Assembly (NCBI GenBank): GCA_013288325.1
Contig: JABDCB010000002.1
Span: 53,453 to 117,452, forward strand
Reading direction: 5' to 3'
DNA from: Bacteroidota bacterium
GTDB lineage: Bacteria; Bacteroidota; Bacteroidia; Palsa-965
DNA: 64,000 nt
Under the pieces are notes generated by a model. That model did not search any database, was not told the origin of the DNA, and saw only the letters and a list, made by a program, of their open reading frames with translations. A program made the position numbers and the translations under genes. This document shows positions 43,850 through 53,004 of the stretch, one piece after another; within the stretch, counting starts at the first letter, position 1, and the number at the start of each line of letters is the position of its first letter.

Positions 43850-46800
43850 TTAAAAACCTATCCGGAGTCCTACTACGAGAATATCATCTGTCTGTACCTT
43901 GTTGCCTTTCCAGTTGATAATCGTTGTACGTAGCTTTTCTTCCTGCTGGGGCATTGGAAGAGATGAAACAGACTGAAGCAGATCACGGAATGGCTGCATA
44001 AAAAATTTCTTTCCTTCCGGTCCGCCTACCTGATCGGTATATCCATCCGAAAACATATAGAGGGTATCGTTTTTCTGAAATGCAAACGATTGATTGGTAA
44101 ATTCTTTTTGTCCCGGTTTGCTCACACTGCCTACCGAACGCTTGTCTCCTTTCAGCTGTATGCATTCATTGCCACGCACGATGATAAGGGAATTATGCGC
44201 TCCTGAAAATTCCAGCTGTCCTTTTTTCTTGTCGATGGCAATGAGGGCTATATCCATTCCGTATTTGGCCGTCAGGTCCGAACTGTTTTGTTTCAGACTA
44301 TCGAGAATATGCGTATTCAGCGCTTCCAGAATATCGGCAGGGGAATGCGTTTTGGCTTCCGATACGGCATCTTTAAACAAATGGTGTCCCATCACCGACA
44401 TAAATGCTCCCGGTACGCCATGGCCTGTACAATCAGCTACGGCTATGAGAAGACGGTCGTTGGTTTCCTGTATGCGGTAATAATCTCCGCTTACAATGTC
44501 TTTCGGCATATTCAGAGCGAAATGTTCCGGAAAATGTTTCCCCATTTCTTCTTCTGATGGCAACAGGCTGTGCTGTATATTCCGGGCATATTCTATGCTA
44601 TCGGTAATAACGGTATTCTTCCGTTCCAGTTCTTCTTTCTGTTTGCTGATGGTTACAGTACGTTCCGCCACTTTCTGTTCCAGCTGCAAGTTTTTCGCCA
44701 CCAGTTTTTTCTCACGGATACGGATGAAGATAAATATACCGGCAAAAATAACGATGACTAATCCTATATAGAAAGCAGGTGTTTTCCAGAACGGAGGATT
44801 GATGGTAAAGGAAAACTGCACCGGTTCTTTATTCCACACTCCATCGCTGTTACAGGATTGTACCTGGAATGTATATTTCCCAGGCTGAAGATCGGGGTAG
44901 GTGACAGAGTTTTCTTTTACAATGTGAGACCAGTCCTTATCGGCCCCAACAAGCTCATAGCGATACTTTACCCTTTTAGGATTTGTAAGACTGGTACCTA
45001 TGAAATCAAAGGTGATATGATTCTGTCCCCAGGAGAATTCATGATTGGAAGGGATATCCACCGCCTGGAAATAGATACGTGGAGGCTTGATGGATGTAAT
45101 GGGTTCCATTCTGTTGGAGAGACCCTGAAGCACATTGTATTTCACCAAGCCGATCAGTGTTCCGAACCAGATATTGCCATTCTTATCTCTGCATGCCGAA
45201 TTGGGGTTGATTTCTATCCCCAGAAAACCGTCGCCCTTACCATAATGTTTAAAGGTCTCGTCTTTCAGATTCATCTTGTCTATGCCCAAACCGGAACCTA
45301 TCCAGAGGTTGTTTTGTTTGTCGCATATAAGCAGGAAAGAAGAGTTGGAGCTGAGACCGTTTTCCGTGGAATAATTTTTGAATGTTTTGCCATCGTATTT
45401 GTACAGCCCTCTGTCCATAGCTCCGATCCAGATATTGTGGGACTGATCTTCTGTCATACAAAGTGTAATAGTGCCAGGGTAACCGTCGCTTTCGGTAAAG
45501 GTGCGGAACATCTTATCGCCTTTGCCGGCAGCAGCCGGATCATACATACTCAGTCCGCCTCCGATACAGGCAAGCCATAATCTTTTTTGACTGTCGCAGA
45601 AGATGGAATAAATCTGATCGCTGCCCAATCCGTCTTTGGTGGTGTAGCGCACAAAGGTTTCTGTTTGCAGATCAAATTTCAGCAAGCCGCCTTTGTTGGT
45701 GCCAATCCAGATATTGCCCGAAGCATCGTTGGCGATGCAATAGATATCATTCACCGGCAAACCGTTGCTCGTATTAAATACATGTATGGTACCTGTTGCA
45801 GGATCAAGTCGTGAAATGCCTTTGCCGAAATCGCTGAACCAGATATTTCCTTTTTTGTCTTCGCATAAAGAAGAGGTGTTCAGAATCTGTCCTTCTTTTC
45901 CGGTAACATGACGGAAATGAAAACGGCTTTGTACATCGGAGGAGGCTTTTCCTGTCTGCTTAAGAGAAAGCAATGCATCTGAATTTTCATCCGGTGTAAA
46001 CTGTATCAAACCACCTTCCGTTCCAAGCCAGAAATTACCTTTTGTATCCTGTATCACTGACCATACCAGGCTATTGGTGAGTCCTTCGTTTTCGCCGAAA
46101 ATTTCAAATTGCTCATCAAAGTACTGATTCAGGTTCAGGAAGGTTCCAATCCAGATATTCTTTTCACGATCTTGGAGCATACAAAGCACGCGATCATTGC
46201 TCAGTCCCTGGCTGGTAGAGATGGTCTGAAACAAAGAGCCTTTGTATCCGGCTGTTTCCAAACGGGCCAGAAATTTAGATACCCCTCCTCCATAGGTGCC
46301 GATAAAGATGGTTCCGTTTTCTGATTCAAAAATAGTCCGGACATAATTGCTCGACAAGCCGCAGGCTGTATTGTATATCTTCATAGAGCTTCCGCCGGGA
46401 GAGAGCTTCACCACTCCCTGATCGGCTGTGCCTATCCAGATGTTTCCTTTGCTGTCGCAAAACAAGGAACGGATATGCTGACTCGGCATCACCCGGTTAA
46501 AGGATGTGAGTTTTGTATTTCTGGTTACGATTCCTTCATCGGTACCGATCCACAATACGCCTGAAGGATCCATGGCAAGCGAACTTACTTCATCCGATGG
46601 CAACCCTTCGGCAGTGGTGGTGGCATGAAACTGCCCGTTTTCATAACTCAGCAGGCCTTGTCCTTGTGTTGCAAACCAAAGCACGCCTTTCTGATCGCAC
46701 AAAATGGTATTGATCGTCTTGGTTAGTTTCAGTGTGCCGGTAGCAACGGTTGTAAAATGTTTTGTTTTGGAACTATACAGTGTGATACCGCCCGACCAGT

Positions 46801-47119
46801 GCCCGAACCAGATATCTCCGTTTTTATCCATGCAGGAAGAGGTAACCCTGTTTTCGGCAAGACCATCCGTGCGGGTAAAGTTTTCAAAATTCAAGCCGTT
46901 GTATTTCGATACCCCGTTCATGGTGCCTACCCAGATACTTCCGTCTTTATCCTGAAGCATGGTATAGATGCTGGATTGAGGCAGGCCTTCTTCAATTCCG
47001 AATTGATTCAGATTGATGGTTTGAGAAAACAGGGATGGCATGCATGCAAACAGAAAGGCTAAGAGCATCACTGCAAATAGCCTGGAATCAATAGTTCTGG
47101 AGTAAGGTTGATTCCTCAT
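43850..47119 (-). CDS. Two-component-type propeller sensor fused to SpoIIE (PP2C) phosphatase
   Basis: 1089 residues. Signal peptide, then about fourteen propeller strands of the form DGSIWVGTMNG, KNGDIWFGHWSGG, and KGNIWIGTADQG making two seven-bladed propellers (about 30-650). A Y_Y_Y domain follows (WGQNHITFDFIGTSL; YRYELVGADKDW), one membrane helix (FYIGLVIVIFAGIFIFIRI), a coiled coil, and a SpoIIE phosphatase: DIVSGDYYRIQ, IAVADCTGHGVPGAFMSVMG (Asp and Gly metal site), KYGMDIALIAID, FSDGYTDQVGG. It should sense a periplasmic signal and dephosphorylate a cytoplasmic partner, by context the SiaC-like protein two genes upstream. Confidence 0.92.
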   Translation of the reverse strand: MRNQPYSRTIDSRLFAVMLLAFLFACMPSLFSQTINLNQFGIEEGLPQSSIYTMLQDKDGSIWVGTMNGVSKYNGLNFENFTRTDGLAENRVTSSCMDKNGDIWFGHWSGGITLYSSKTKHFTTVATGTLKLTKTINTILCDQKGVLWFATQGQGLLSYENGQFHATTTAEGLPSDEVSSLAMDPSGVLWIGTDEGIVTRNTKLTSFNRVMPSQHIRSLFCDSKGNIWIGTADQGVVKLSPGGSSMKIYNTACGLSSNYVRTIFESENGTIFIGTYGGGVSKFLARLETAGYKGSLFQTISTSQGLSNDRVLCMLQDREKNIWIGTFLNLNQYFDEQFEIFGENEGLTNSLVWSVIQDTKGNFWLGTEGGLIQFTPDENSDALLSLKQTGKASSDVQSRFHFRHVTGKEGQILNTSSLCEDKKGNIWFSDFGKGISRLDPATGTIHVFNTSNGLPVNDIYCIANDASGNIWIGTNKGGLLKFDLQTETFVRYTTKDGLGSDQIYSIFCDSQKRLWLACIGGGLSMYDPAAAGKGDKMFRTFTESDGYPGTITLCMTEDQSHNIWIGAMDRGLYKYDGKTFKNYSTENGLSSNSSFLLICDKQNNLWIGSGLGIDKMNLKDETFKHYGKGDGFLGIEINPNSACRDKNGNIWFGTLIGLVKYNVLQGLSNRMEPITSIKPPRIYFQAVDIPSNHEFSWGQNHITFDFIGTSLTNPKRVKYRYELVGADKDWSHIVKENSVTYPDLQPGKYTFQVQSCNSDGVWNKEPVQFSFTINPPFWKTPAFYIGLVIVIFAGIFIFIRIREKKLVAKNLQLEQKVAERTVTISKQKEELERKNTVITDSIEYARNIQHSLLPSEEEMGKHFPEHFALNMPKDIVSGDYYRIQETNDRLLIAVADCTGHGVPGAFMSVMGHHLFKDAVSEAKTHSPADILEALNTHILDSLKQNSSDLTAKYGMDIALIAIDKKKGQLEFSGAHNSLIIVRGNECIQLKGDKRSVGSVSKPGQKEFTNQSFAFQKNDTLYMFSDGYTDQVGGPEGKKFFMQPFRDLLQSVSSLPMPQQEEKLRTTIINWKGNKVQTDDILVVGLRIGF

Positions 47120-48114
47120 GGCTTAGGGGGTGTTTTAGGATGCCGGTTGTATTCATCCGCCGCATCGAGCAAGCTCGTCATGGGGTTATTACTTTCGTAT
47201 TTGGACGAAAGATTGGCACTCTTTTTCTTTTCGGCTTTTATCTGTGCTTCCTGCTGTTTTTTACGGGCTTCCGCAACTTGTGCCTGTTGTACGGGATCGG
47301 TAAGCTGATAAAAATGTTCGAGCGATGCATCGCGTGAGGAAGCTGTTTCTACTATCTTCTTCACTACAGGAGCAGCAGCAGGTGTTTCTGTATTTACTTC
47401 TGCTGCCGGGGTTTGTTTGGGTGCAGGACTAACAGGCGCATCAACCGGAGGCGTTGCGGGTGCTTGTACAGCAGGTTGTACCACCACTTCTTCGGTCTTT
47501 TGTTTTACTACCGGTTCCGGCTTTGGTTCTTCTTTACGTTTATCCAGCTCTTCACTCTTCTTTTTGTCGGCCAGTTCTTTCAGGTATTTGTCGGGATCTT
47601 CTTTCAGTTTTGTTTCCTCTTTTTTGATCATCTTGGCATATACCTGATCCAGGGCAAAAGCTTGCTGATCCGAATACCAGCGAATCTTGCCGAAAGGAAA
47701 TTCAACCACGATATCCGAAACAGTAGTAGGGATCAGCTCTATTTCCAGATCAAAATCGTAGGCAGAAAAGGGATTGGCCAGAAAGTCATTTCTGGGAACA
47801 TAGGTATTGATGTTGAGTGTTTTTGGAACTACTCCATCACGACTTACAGAAAGGAGATATTCGCAGGTTTTGTCAGAATCATCCACACTCATCCGGAGTG
47901 AATACTTCCCGTTGTGTGTGGTGGTCATTTTACGCAGAGACTTTCCGTTCTTCTTCAGTTCCATATTCACCCCTTCGGCAGGTTTGCCATTGAGTTTCAC
48001 AACTCCTTTCAGGATGAATCCGGCATCGCCGTTAATGGTTGTCTGCCCCCGAAGCAGGGGACAGGTAAACAGGATAAGCAGTAGAAAAGTGGATATGCGT
48101 AAAGCAGGCCTCAT
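47116..48114 (-). CDS. Exported protein with carboxypeptidase-regulatory-like domain and Pro/Lys-rich region
   Basis: 332 residues with signal peptide ending in PLLRGQ. A beta-sandwich like the carboxypeptidase regulatory domain (FILKGVVKLNGKPAEGVNME, KMTTTHNGKYSLRMSVDD) is at about 30-110. Then come a short WYSDQQAFALDQVYAKMIKK block, a Lys/Glu helical region, a Pro/Ala/Val-rich linker (PVVKQKTEEVVVQPAVQAPA) and a basic C-terminal part with NLSSKYESNNPMTSLL. It overlaps the SiaC-like gene by one base and the propeller-SpoIIE gene by four, so it is translationally locked into the switch operon. It may carry the signal to the sensor. Confidence 0.7.
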   Translation of the reverse strand: MRPALRISTFLLLILFTCPLLRGQTTINGDAGFILKGVVKLNGKPAEGVNMELKKNGKSLRKMTTTHNGKYSLRMSVDDSDKTCEYLLSVSRDGVVPKTLNINTYVPRNDFLANPFSAYDFDLEIELIPTTVSDIVVEFPFGKIRWYSDQQAFALDQVYAKMIKKEETKLKEDPDKYLKELADKKKSEELDKRKEEPKPEPVVKQKTEEVVVQPAVQAPATPPVDAPVSPAPKQTPAAEVNTETPAAAPVVKKIVETASSRDASLEHFYQLTDPVQQAQVAEARKKQQEAQIKAEKKKSANLSSKYESNNPMTSLLDAADEYNRHPKTPPKP

Positions 48115-48515
48115 TAGTTGGGCAGGAAATCAAATTTGATCTGTACCATTTCGGCAAACTCCTTGCCGGCATCCAGCATATCTTCATCACGCTCGTCATA
48201 ATACCACTCAACCCGTATCGGATAGCCTTTGTCAGCCAGCTTATTCAGGGTAAGAATAATATCCATGATATATTTTGCCGATGTGGAATTGAAATAGTCG
48301 AGACGGAATGCGAAGACCAGCGGCTTCTGATCCATCTTTTGCTCTTTGCGCCAGAAAAGGATGGATTCAAACTGAGTAATCCATTCCAGCAAAGGATTGT
48401 AAAACTTTCCCGCATTTTCAGGTCTTGATTCGCCCGAAAGACTCAACTGCGCTGTAGCCGGGTCGAATTTAACACCGGGAGAATCTTCTGTTTTTTCAAT
48501 AATTAGTGCATTCAT
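48114..48515 (-). CDS. siaC: SiaC-like regulatory phosphoprotein (DUF1987)
   Basis: 133 residues of DUF1987, opening KTEDSPGVKFDPATAQLSLS and with GESRPENAGKFYNPLLEWIT. The phosphosite block is RLDYFNSTSAKYIMD; in the Pseudomonas SiaC a Thr sits after YFN, here Ser77, with Thr78 and Ser79 next. SiaC is phosphorylated by SiaB and dephosphorylated by SiaA, and its free form binds a downstream enzyme. All three partner types are present here. The gene is nine bases after the SiaB-like gene. The downstream target is unknown; no diguanylate cyclase is in this window. Confidence 0.88.
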   Translation of the reverse strand: MNALIIEKTEDSPGVKFDPATAQLSLSGESRPENAGKFYNPLLEWITQFESILFWRKEQKMDQKPLVFAFRLDYFNSTSAKYIMDIILTLNKLADKGYPIRVEWYYDERDEDMLDAGKEFAEMVQIKFDFLPN

Positions 48516-48524
48516 GACTCTATT

Positions 48525-49073
48525 CTATGAATTGATTTCTATTTCCGTTTGAAAATGATAAAAGGAAGTGGTTTCTGTAAGAGGTTTGAAATTATAATGA
48601 AACTGGTTTCCCGATTTCAGCGCAATATCAATGATTCCCAGTCCGGCATTATTTTCCGTTTCACGTTCCGACATAATCTGTTGGCGGTATAACTGTTTCA
48701 GCTCTTCCCGGCTCATCTTTGAAACGTTTTCCAGCTTCGCTTTCAGAGAAGGAATATCCTTGTTCAGCATCGGGTTTCCGGTAATAACGGTGTATTTGGT
48801 ATCCGATTTGCAAAGCATAAACATGCCATTGCGTGAACTATCCTCATTTCCCGACGAATATTTGCTTACATTTTCAACACATTCAACCAGTATACAATAT
48901 ACCTTTTGTTCAATAGCCATCTCCGGAGAGGTGGTTTTAAGCTTCCCCCGTATGTTTTTCAACAGAATGGTAATCATCTGATGGTCGAAATGCCCGGTAA
49001 ATGCCACAAGAATATCCATCTTGCTCATGAACTTATGCACCTCATACGCATTCAGACTGTTGTTATCCTGCAT
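48525..49073 (-). CDS. siaB: SiaB-like protein kinase (DUF6272)
   Basis: 182 residues. The GHKL-like parts are an N-box helix with CILVECVENVSKYSSG and a glycine loop GLGIIDIALKSGNQFHYNF. The opening block is YEVHKFMSKMDILVAFTGHF. It is the kinase that phosphorylates SiaC in the SiaABC switch. An ATG at 49178 would add 35 residues with no conserved sequence, so I start at 49073. It is first in a four-gene operon and divergent from a second SpoIIE phosphatase. Confidence 0.85.
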   Translation of the reverse strand: MQDNNSLNAYEVHKFMSKMDILVAFTGHFDHQMITILLKNIRGKLKTTSPEMAIEQKVYCILVECVENVSKYSSGNEDSSRNGMFMLCKSDTKYTVITGNPMLNKDIPSLKAKLENVSKMSREELKQLYRQQIMSERETENNAGLGIIDIALKSGNQFHYNFKPLTETTSFYHFQTEIEINS

Positions 49074-49275
49074 GATATTCTGTGAAAAATGGAGATGTTG
49101 GTGTTTAGTATGGCTAAAGTAAGGTTTTCCAGTTTCATGAGCACCTATCTTTATTACCGGATTGTTAAAGTGTCTCATTTGAAGGGGATTAGAAATGCAA
49201 ATGAGATGGAATTAATACATGAAATAGCCTGATCTCCCGGGCATTTCTTTCAATAATGACATTTCTTATTATATT

Positions 49276-49283
49276 TACTTTTG
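49276..49283 (+). promoter_or_regulatory. -7 box TACTTTTG for the triple-GAF SpoIIE gene
   Basis: Matches TAnnTTTG, giving a leader of about 62 bases before the ATG at 49351. No -33 match is seen. Confidence 0.45.
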
Positions 49284-49350
49284 TCCCGGCAACTCATTCA
49301 ACTGTTTACGTAACGTTTGCTTTGGTTTTTTATCAACCTGATTACCTTTT

Positions 49351-51864
49351 ATGTCCGAAGTAAACAACCATACAACCAAGCTCCTGAGTGAGATTATTCA
49401 GGAAATTTCTTCGTTGTTATCTGTCGGTGAAATTATTGAAAAGGTATATGAAAATGTAAACAAGCTGATGGATGCTTCTGTATTTGCCATTGGCTTATAC
49501 GATCCGGCTACCGATATGCTGGTGTATCCTTCGGATATTGAAAAGGGCGAAAAGCTTCCTTCCAACTCCACGCCTCTTACCGAAACACATCGTTTTTCGG
49601 TATTGTGCTTTACAAAACAGAAAGAGGTGCTCATCAACGATTTTTATAACGATCATGCCACCTTCTTTCCGGGTAGCGAAGTGCCGGAACCCAGTGCAGG
49701 AGAACAGACAGAATCGCTTATATACCTTCCTCTGCTTATTCGTAACAAGCCGGTAGGGGTGATAAGCGTACAGAGCTTTCAGAAGAATGCGTATACCGAT
49801 TATCACCTCAATATCCTTCGCAGCCTGGGAGTTTCCATTGCAGGCGTATTGGAGAAAGCCCGTATTTACGAAAATATGGAGGAAGAGGTGAAGGCGCGTA
49901 CCATGGAAGTGATACGTCAGAAAGAAGAGATAGAGCATTCGTATAATAATGTAAAAATTCTGCGTGATATAGGAAAACAGATTACGTCGAGCCTCTCGGT
50001 AGAAAAAATCATAGAGACCGCCTATGCCAACATCAATCAGCTGATGGATGCGTCTTCGTTCTGGATAGGGATATATAATCCTGCTACCTCGCGTTTGGAA
50101 TATCCGTTGGGAATAGAACGGGGAAAAACAATCGGCTTTGCTTCATATAACCTCTCCGATGATATGTGGCTTCCGGTATGGTGTTTTAAAAATCAGAAAG
50201 AAGCTTTTGTCAATGATTATCTGAAAGAATACAACAACTATATGCCGGGTAAAAAAGCGCCCGTGCCTGTAGCGGGTGAGATGCCTGAATCATCGATATG
50301 GATACCCCTGGTTTCAAAAGAGAAAGAAACATTCGGAATCCTTACCATTCAGAGTTTTGAAAAGAATGCATATACCGAGTATCATCTGGATATAGCACGC
50401 AATATAGCTGTGTTTGCATCCATCGGGTTGGAGAATGCTTTGTTGTATGAACAGGTGGAACAAAAAGTAAAAGAACGTACTTCCGAAGTTGTCAAGCAAA
50501 AAGAGGAGATTGAACAGACTTACCAGAATATAAAACTGCTAAGCGAGATAGGGCAGCAGGTTACTTCCAGCCTTTCGGTGGAAAAAATTATTGAGACGGC
50601 TTATGACAATGTAAACCGGTTGATGGATGCATCGGTATTCTGGATCGGTATTTATAATGAGGATGAACACCGTCTTGATTTCAGAGGAGCCATTGAAAAG
50701 GCGCAATCGGTTCCTTTCTTCTTCATCGCAGCCGATGACCCCGATCGTCTGGCTTCCTGGTGTTTCAACAACCGCAAACCGATCTTCATCAACGATCTGG
50801 AAAAAGAATTTAAAAAGTTCATTCCTCACCGGGCTACCTATACGGCTGTGGTGGGTGATGTGACTTCGTCCCTTATATATCTGCCTCTGATTTCAAAAAA
50901 CAACAAACAGGTAGGGGTGATTACCGTACAAAGTTTCCGGAAACATGCCTATACAGACTATCACCTGGATATGCTTAAAAGCGTGGCGGTGTTTGTGGAC
51001 ATTGCCCTGGAAAATGCGCTGATGTATGAAGAGGTGGAACAAAAAGTTATTGAACGTACGGCTCAGGTGGTAAAACAAAAAGAAGAACTGGAAGAAAAGA
51101 ATAAAGATATTACGGATAGTATCAATTACGCCAAACGTATACAGGAAGCCATCCTGCCCCCGATGGAAGTAAAAGAACAACTGTTTCCCGATTCGTTTAT
51201 CCTGTTTCATCCCAGGGATATTGTAAGCGGAGACTTTTATTGGTTTGGAGAAAAAAACGGAAAACGGTTGATGGCTGCCGTGGATTGTACCGGTCATGGG
51301 GTTCCTGGTGCGTTTATGAGTATGATCGGAAATTCTTTTCTGAATGAGATTGTACATGAGCGGGGAGTAACGCAGCCTGATCTGATTTTGAATAAACTCC
51401 GGGAGCTGGTGATCCATTCGTTACGGCAAAGTGAAGCCGAGAATAAGGCACACGATGGAATGGATATTTCATTGCTCAGTTTTGAACGCATCGGTACAGG
51501 CTTAACGGTAAATTGGGCAGGCGCCAATAACCCCTTGTGGGTGATACGCGGCGAGGAATGGCAACAATACAATCCGGATAAACGCCCCATCAGCTATTCC
51601 AGAGGAGAAAGCATTTCCTTTACCAATCATACCATTGATCTGGAAAAGGGAGATACCTTATATATATTTTCCGATGGCTTTGCCGATCAGTTTGGCGGAG
51701 AGAAAGGAAAAAAATTCAAATACAAACAGCTTAAGGAAAAGCTTCTTTCTTTTCAGCGCGAAACCATGGCACGTCAGAGCGAACTGTTGCTGGATGCCTT
51801 CCGCTCCTGGAAAGGCACCCTTGAACAGGTAGATGATGTATTGATTATAGGCGTGCGGATATAA
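49351..51864 (+). CDS. Triple-GAF SpoIIE (PP2C) phosphatase
   Basis: 837 residues, soluble. Three near-copies of a GAF domain at about 15-180, 200-365 and 390-555, each starting with a helix such as SLSVEKIIETAYDNVNRLMD and containing FWIGIYN or FAIGLYD, linked by coiled coils (VKERTSEVVKQKEEIEQTYQ). The catalytic SpoIIE domain follows: DIVSGDFYWFGEKNGKR, VDCTGHGVPGAFMSMIGNSF, DGMDISLLSF, FSDGFADQFGGEKG. It is expected to act on SiaC-like or anti-sigma-antagonist phosphoproteins in response to a small ligand. It faces the SiaB/SiaC operon, whose start is about 280 bases away. Confidence 0.92.
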   Translation: MSEVNNHTTKLLSEIIQEISSLLSVGEIIEKVYENVNKLMDASVFAIGLYDPATDMLVYPSDIEKGEKLPSNSTPLTETHRFSVLCFTKQKEVLINDFYNDHATFFPGSEVPEPSAGEQTESLIYLPLLIRNKPVGVISVQSFQKNAYTDYHLNILRSLGVSIAGVLEKARIYENMEEEVKARTMEVIRQKEEIEHSYNNVKILRDIGKQITSSLSVEKIIETAYANINQLMDASSFWIGIYNPATSRLEYPLGIERGKTIGFASYNLSDDMWLPVWCFKNQKEAFVNDYLKEYNNYMPGKKAPVPVAGEMPESSIWIPLVSKEKETFGILTIQSFEKNAYTEYHLDIARNIAVFASIGLENALLYEQVEQKVKERTSEVVKQKEEIEQTYQNIKLLSEIGQQVTSSLSVEKIIETAYDNVNRLMDASVFWIGIYNEDEHRLDFRGAIEKAQSVPFFFIAADDPDRLASWCFNNRKPIFINDLEKEFKKFIPHRATYTAVVGDVTSSLIYLPLISKNNKQVGVITVQSFRKHAYTDYHLDMLKSVAVFVDIALENALMYEEVEQKVIERTAQVVKQKEELEEKNKDITDSINYAKRIQEAILPPMEVKEQLFPDSFILFHPRDIVSGDFYWFGEKNGKRLMAAVDCTGHGVPGAFMSMIGNSFLNEIVHERGVTQPDLILNKLRELVIHSLRQSEAENKAHDGMDISLLSFERIGTGLTVNWAGANNPLWVIRGEEWQQYNPDKRPISYSRGESISFTNHTIDLEKGDTLYIFSDGFADQFGGEKGKKFKYKQLKEKLLSFQRETMARQSELLLDAFRSWKGTLEQVDDVLIIGVRI

Positions 51865-51888
51865 ATATCCTTTCTTACCTCTTCCCGA

Positions 51889-52962
51889 TTAAATCGTAAT
51901 CAGTGTGTTCCAGCGGTGTGTGTCGGGTGCGTTTCCGGTACGGATAGCTTCCAGCATGCTTTTAGCCCGGATCATAAAACCGTTTTGTGGAACCGGAGGT
52001 AACAGATATTCTTTCCCCAACATGGTAATACTACCTATAGGAGCGGCCACAGCTGCTGTTCCGGATCCAAAGGCTTCCTGAATGGTTTTGTTTTCAAAAG
52101 CCAGAGCCAGATCTTTCACACCTATTTTGCGCTCTTCCGTTTTGTATCCGAGATCAGCAGCCAGCGTTAAATAAGAGTCCCTTGTTATTCCATCCAGGAT
52201 AGTATCCGACAGAGGGGGGGTTACCAATACATTGTTGATTACAAACAGAATATTCATCATGCCTGATTCTTCTATGTTCAGATCTTTGGAACCGTCGGTC
52301 CATATGACCTGATCAAAGCCTTGCTGACGTGCCAGTTTGGTAGGATAAAAAGCACCTCCGTAATTTCCTCCGCATTTAGCAAATCCGGTGCCACCATGTG
52401 CAGCACGTATAAAGCGATCCTCTACTTTTAACTTCAGTGTTTTGGAATAATAGGGTCCTACAGGCCCGGTGATAATCAGAAAACGATAATCATCGGATTC
52501 ATGAACACCAAAACGTTCTTCGTTGGATGCAAAGACAAAGGGACGGAGGTATAAGGAATGTCCTTCTTTTTTGGGCACCCAGGCCTCATCCAGGTGGATG
52601 AGTTGCTGAAGCCCTTCTGAAAAGAGTTCAAAAGGCAAGGCCGGCATGCTCATCCTTTCCAGTGATTTGGACAAACGCTGATAATGTTTTTCAATCCTGA
52701 AAATGGAAATAGCTCCGTCATTGGTGCGGAACGCTTTCATGCCTTCAAACACGGTTTGTCCGTAATGAAGAGAGAGTGCTGTAGGAGAAAGAACAATGGG
52801 GCCGTAAGGAATAAGTTGAGGTGTGGTCCAGGCTCCTTTGCGGTAATCGGCAGAGAGCATGTGATCGGAAACCGTTTTCCCGAATTCAAGCGCATCGAAA
52901 TTTGTTTCTGCCAAACGACTCTTGTTTGTTTTGTGTACGGAAAATTTGGTGGCTGTTATCAT
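51889..52962 (-). CDS. ilvE: Branched-chain amino acid aminotransferase
   Basis: 357 residues of the class IV fold. It catalyses the last step of Val, Leu and Ile synthesis and the first of their breakdown, with PLP and 2-oxoglutarate/glutamate. The PLP Lys is in YYPTKLARQQGFDQVIW (written here AFYPTKLARQQGF). Conserved IEESGMMNILFVINN and GITRDSYLTLAADLG, plus SGTAAVAAPIGSI near the end, match the IlvE type II subclass, as does the start FDALEFGKTVSDHMLSADY. It is of normal length. It is convergent with the triple-GAF phosphatase gene. Confidence 0.93.
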   Translation of the reverse strand: MITATKFSVHKTNKSRLAETNFDALEFGKTVSDHMLSADYRKGAWTTPQLIPYGPIVLSPTALSLHYGQTVFEGMKAFRTNDGAISIFRIEKHYQRLSKSLERMSMPALPFELFSEGLQQLIHLDEAWVPKKEGHSLYLRPFVFASNEERFGVHESDDYRFLIITGPVGPYYSKTLKLKVEDRFIRAAHGGTGFAKCGGNYGGAFYPTKLARQQGFDQVIWTDGSKDLNIEESGMMNILFVINNVLVTPPLSDTILDGITRDSYLTLAADLGYKTEERKIGVKDLALAFENKTIQEAFGSGTAAVAAPIGSITMLGKEYLLPPVPQNGFMIRAKSMLEAIRTGNAPDTHRWNTLITI

Positions 52963-53004
52963 GGTTCATGTTTTTGGTTAACAGTTTATTGAACAATCAT
53001 GTAT

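Noticed and set aside
44858-45580. 240-codon open frame on the plus strand inside the propeller-SpoIIE gene
   Set aside because: It is antisense to a clear multi-domain protein and has no family features; it is a shadow of the repeated propeller codons.
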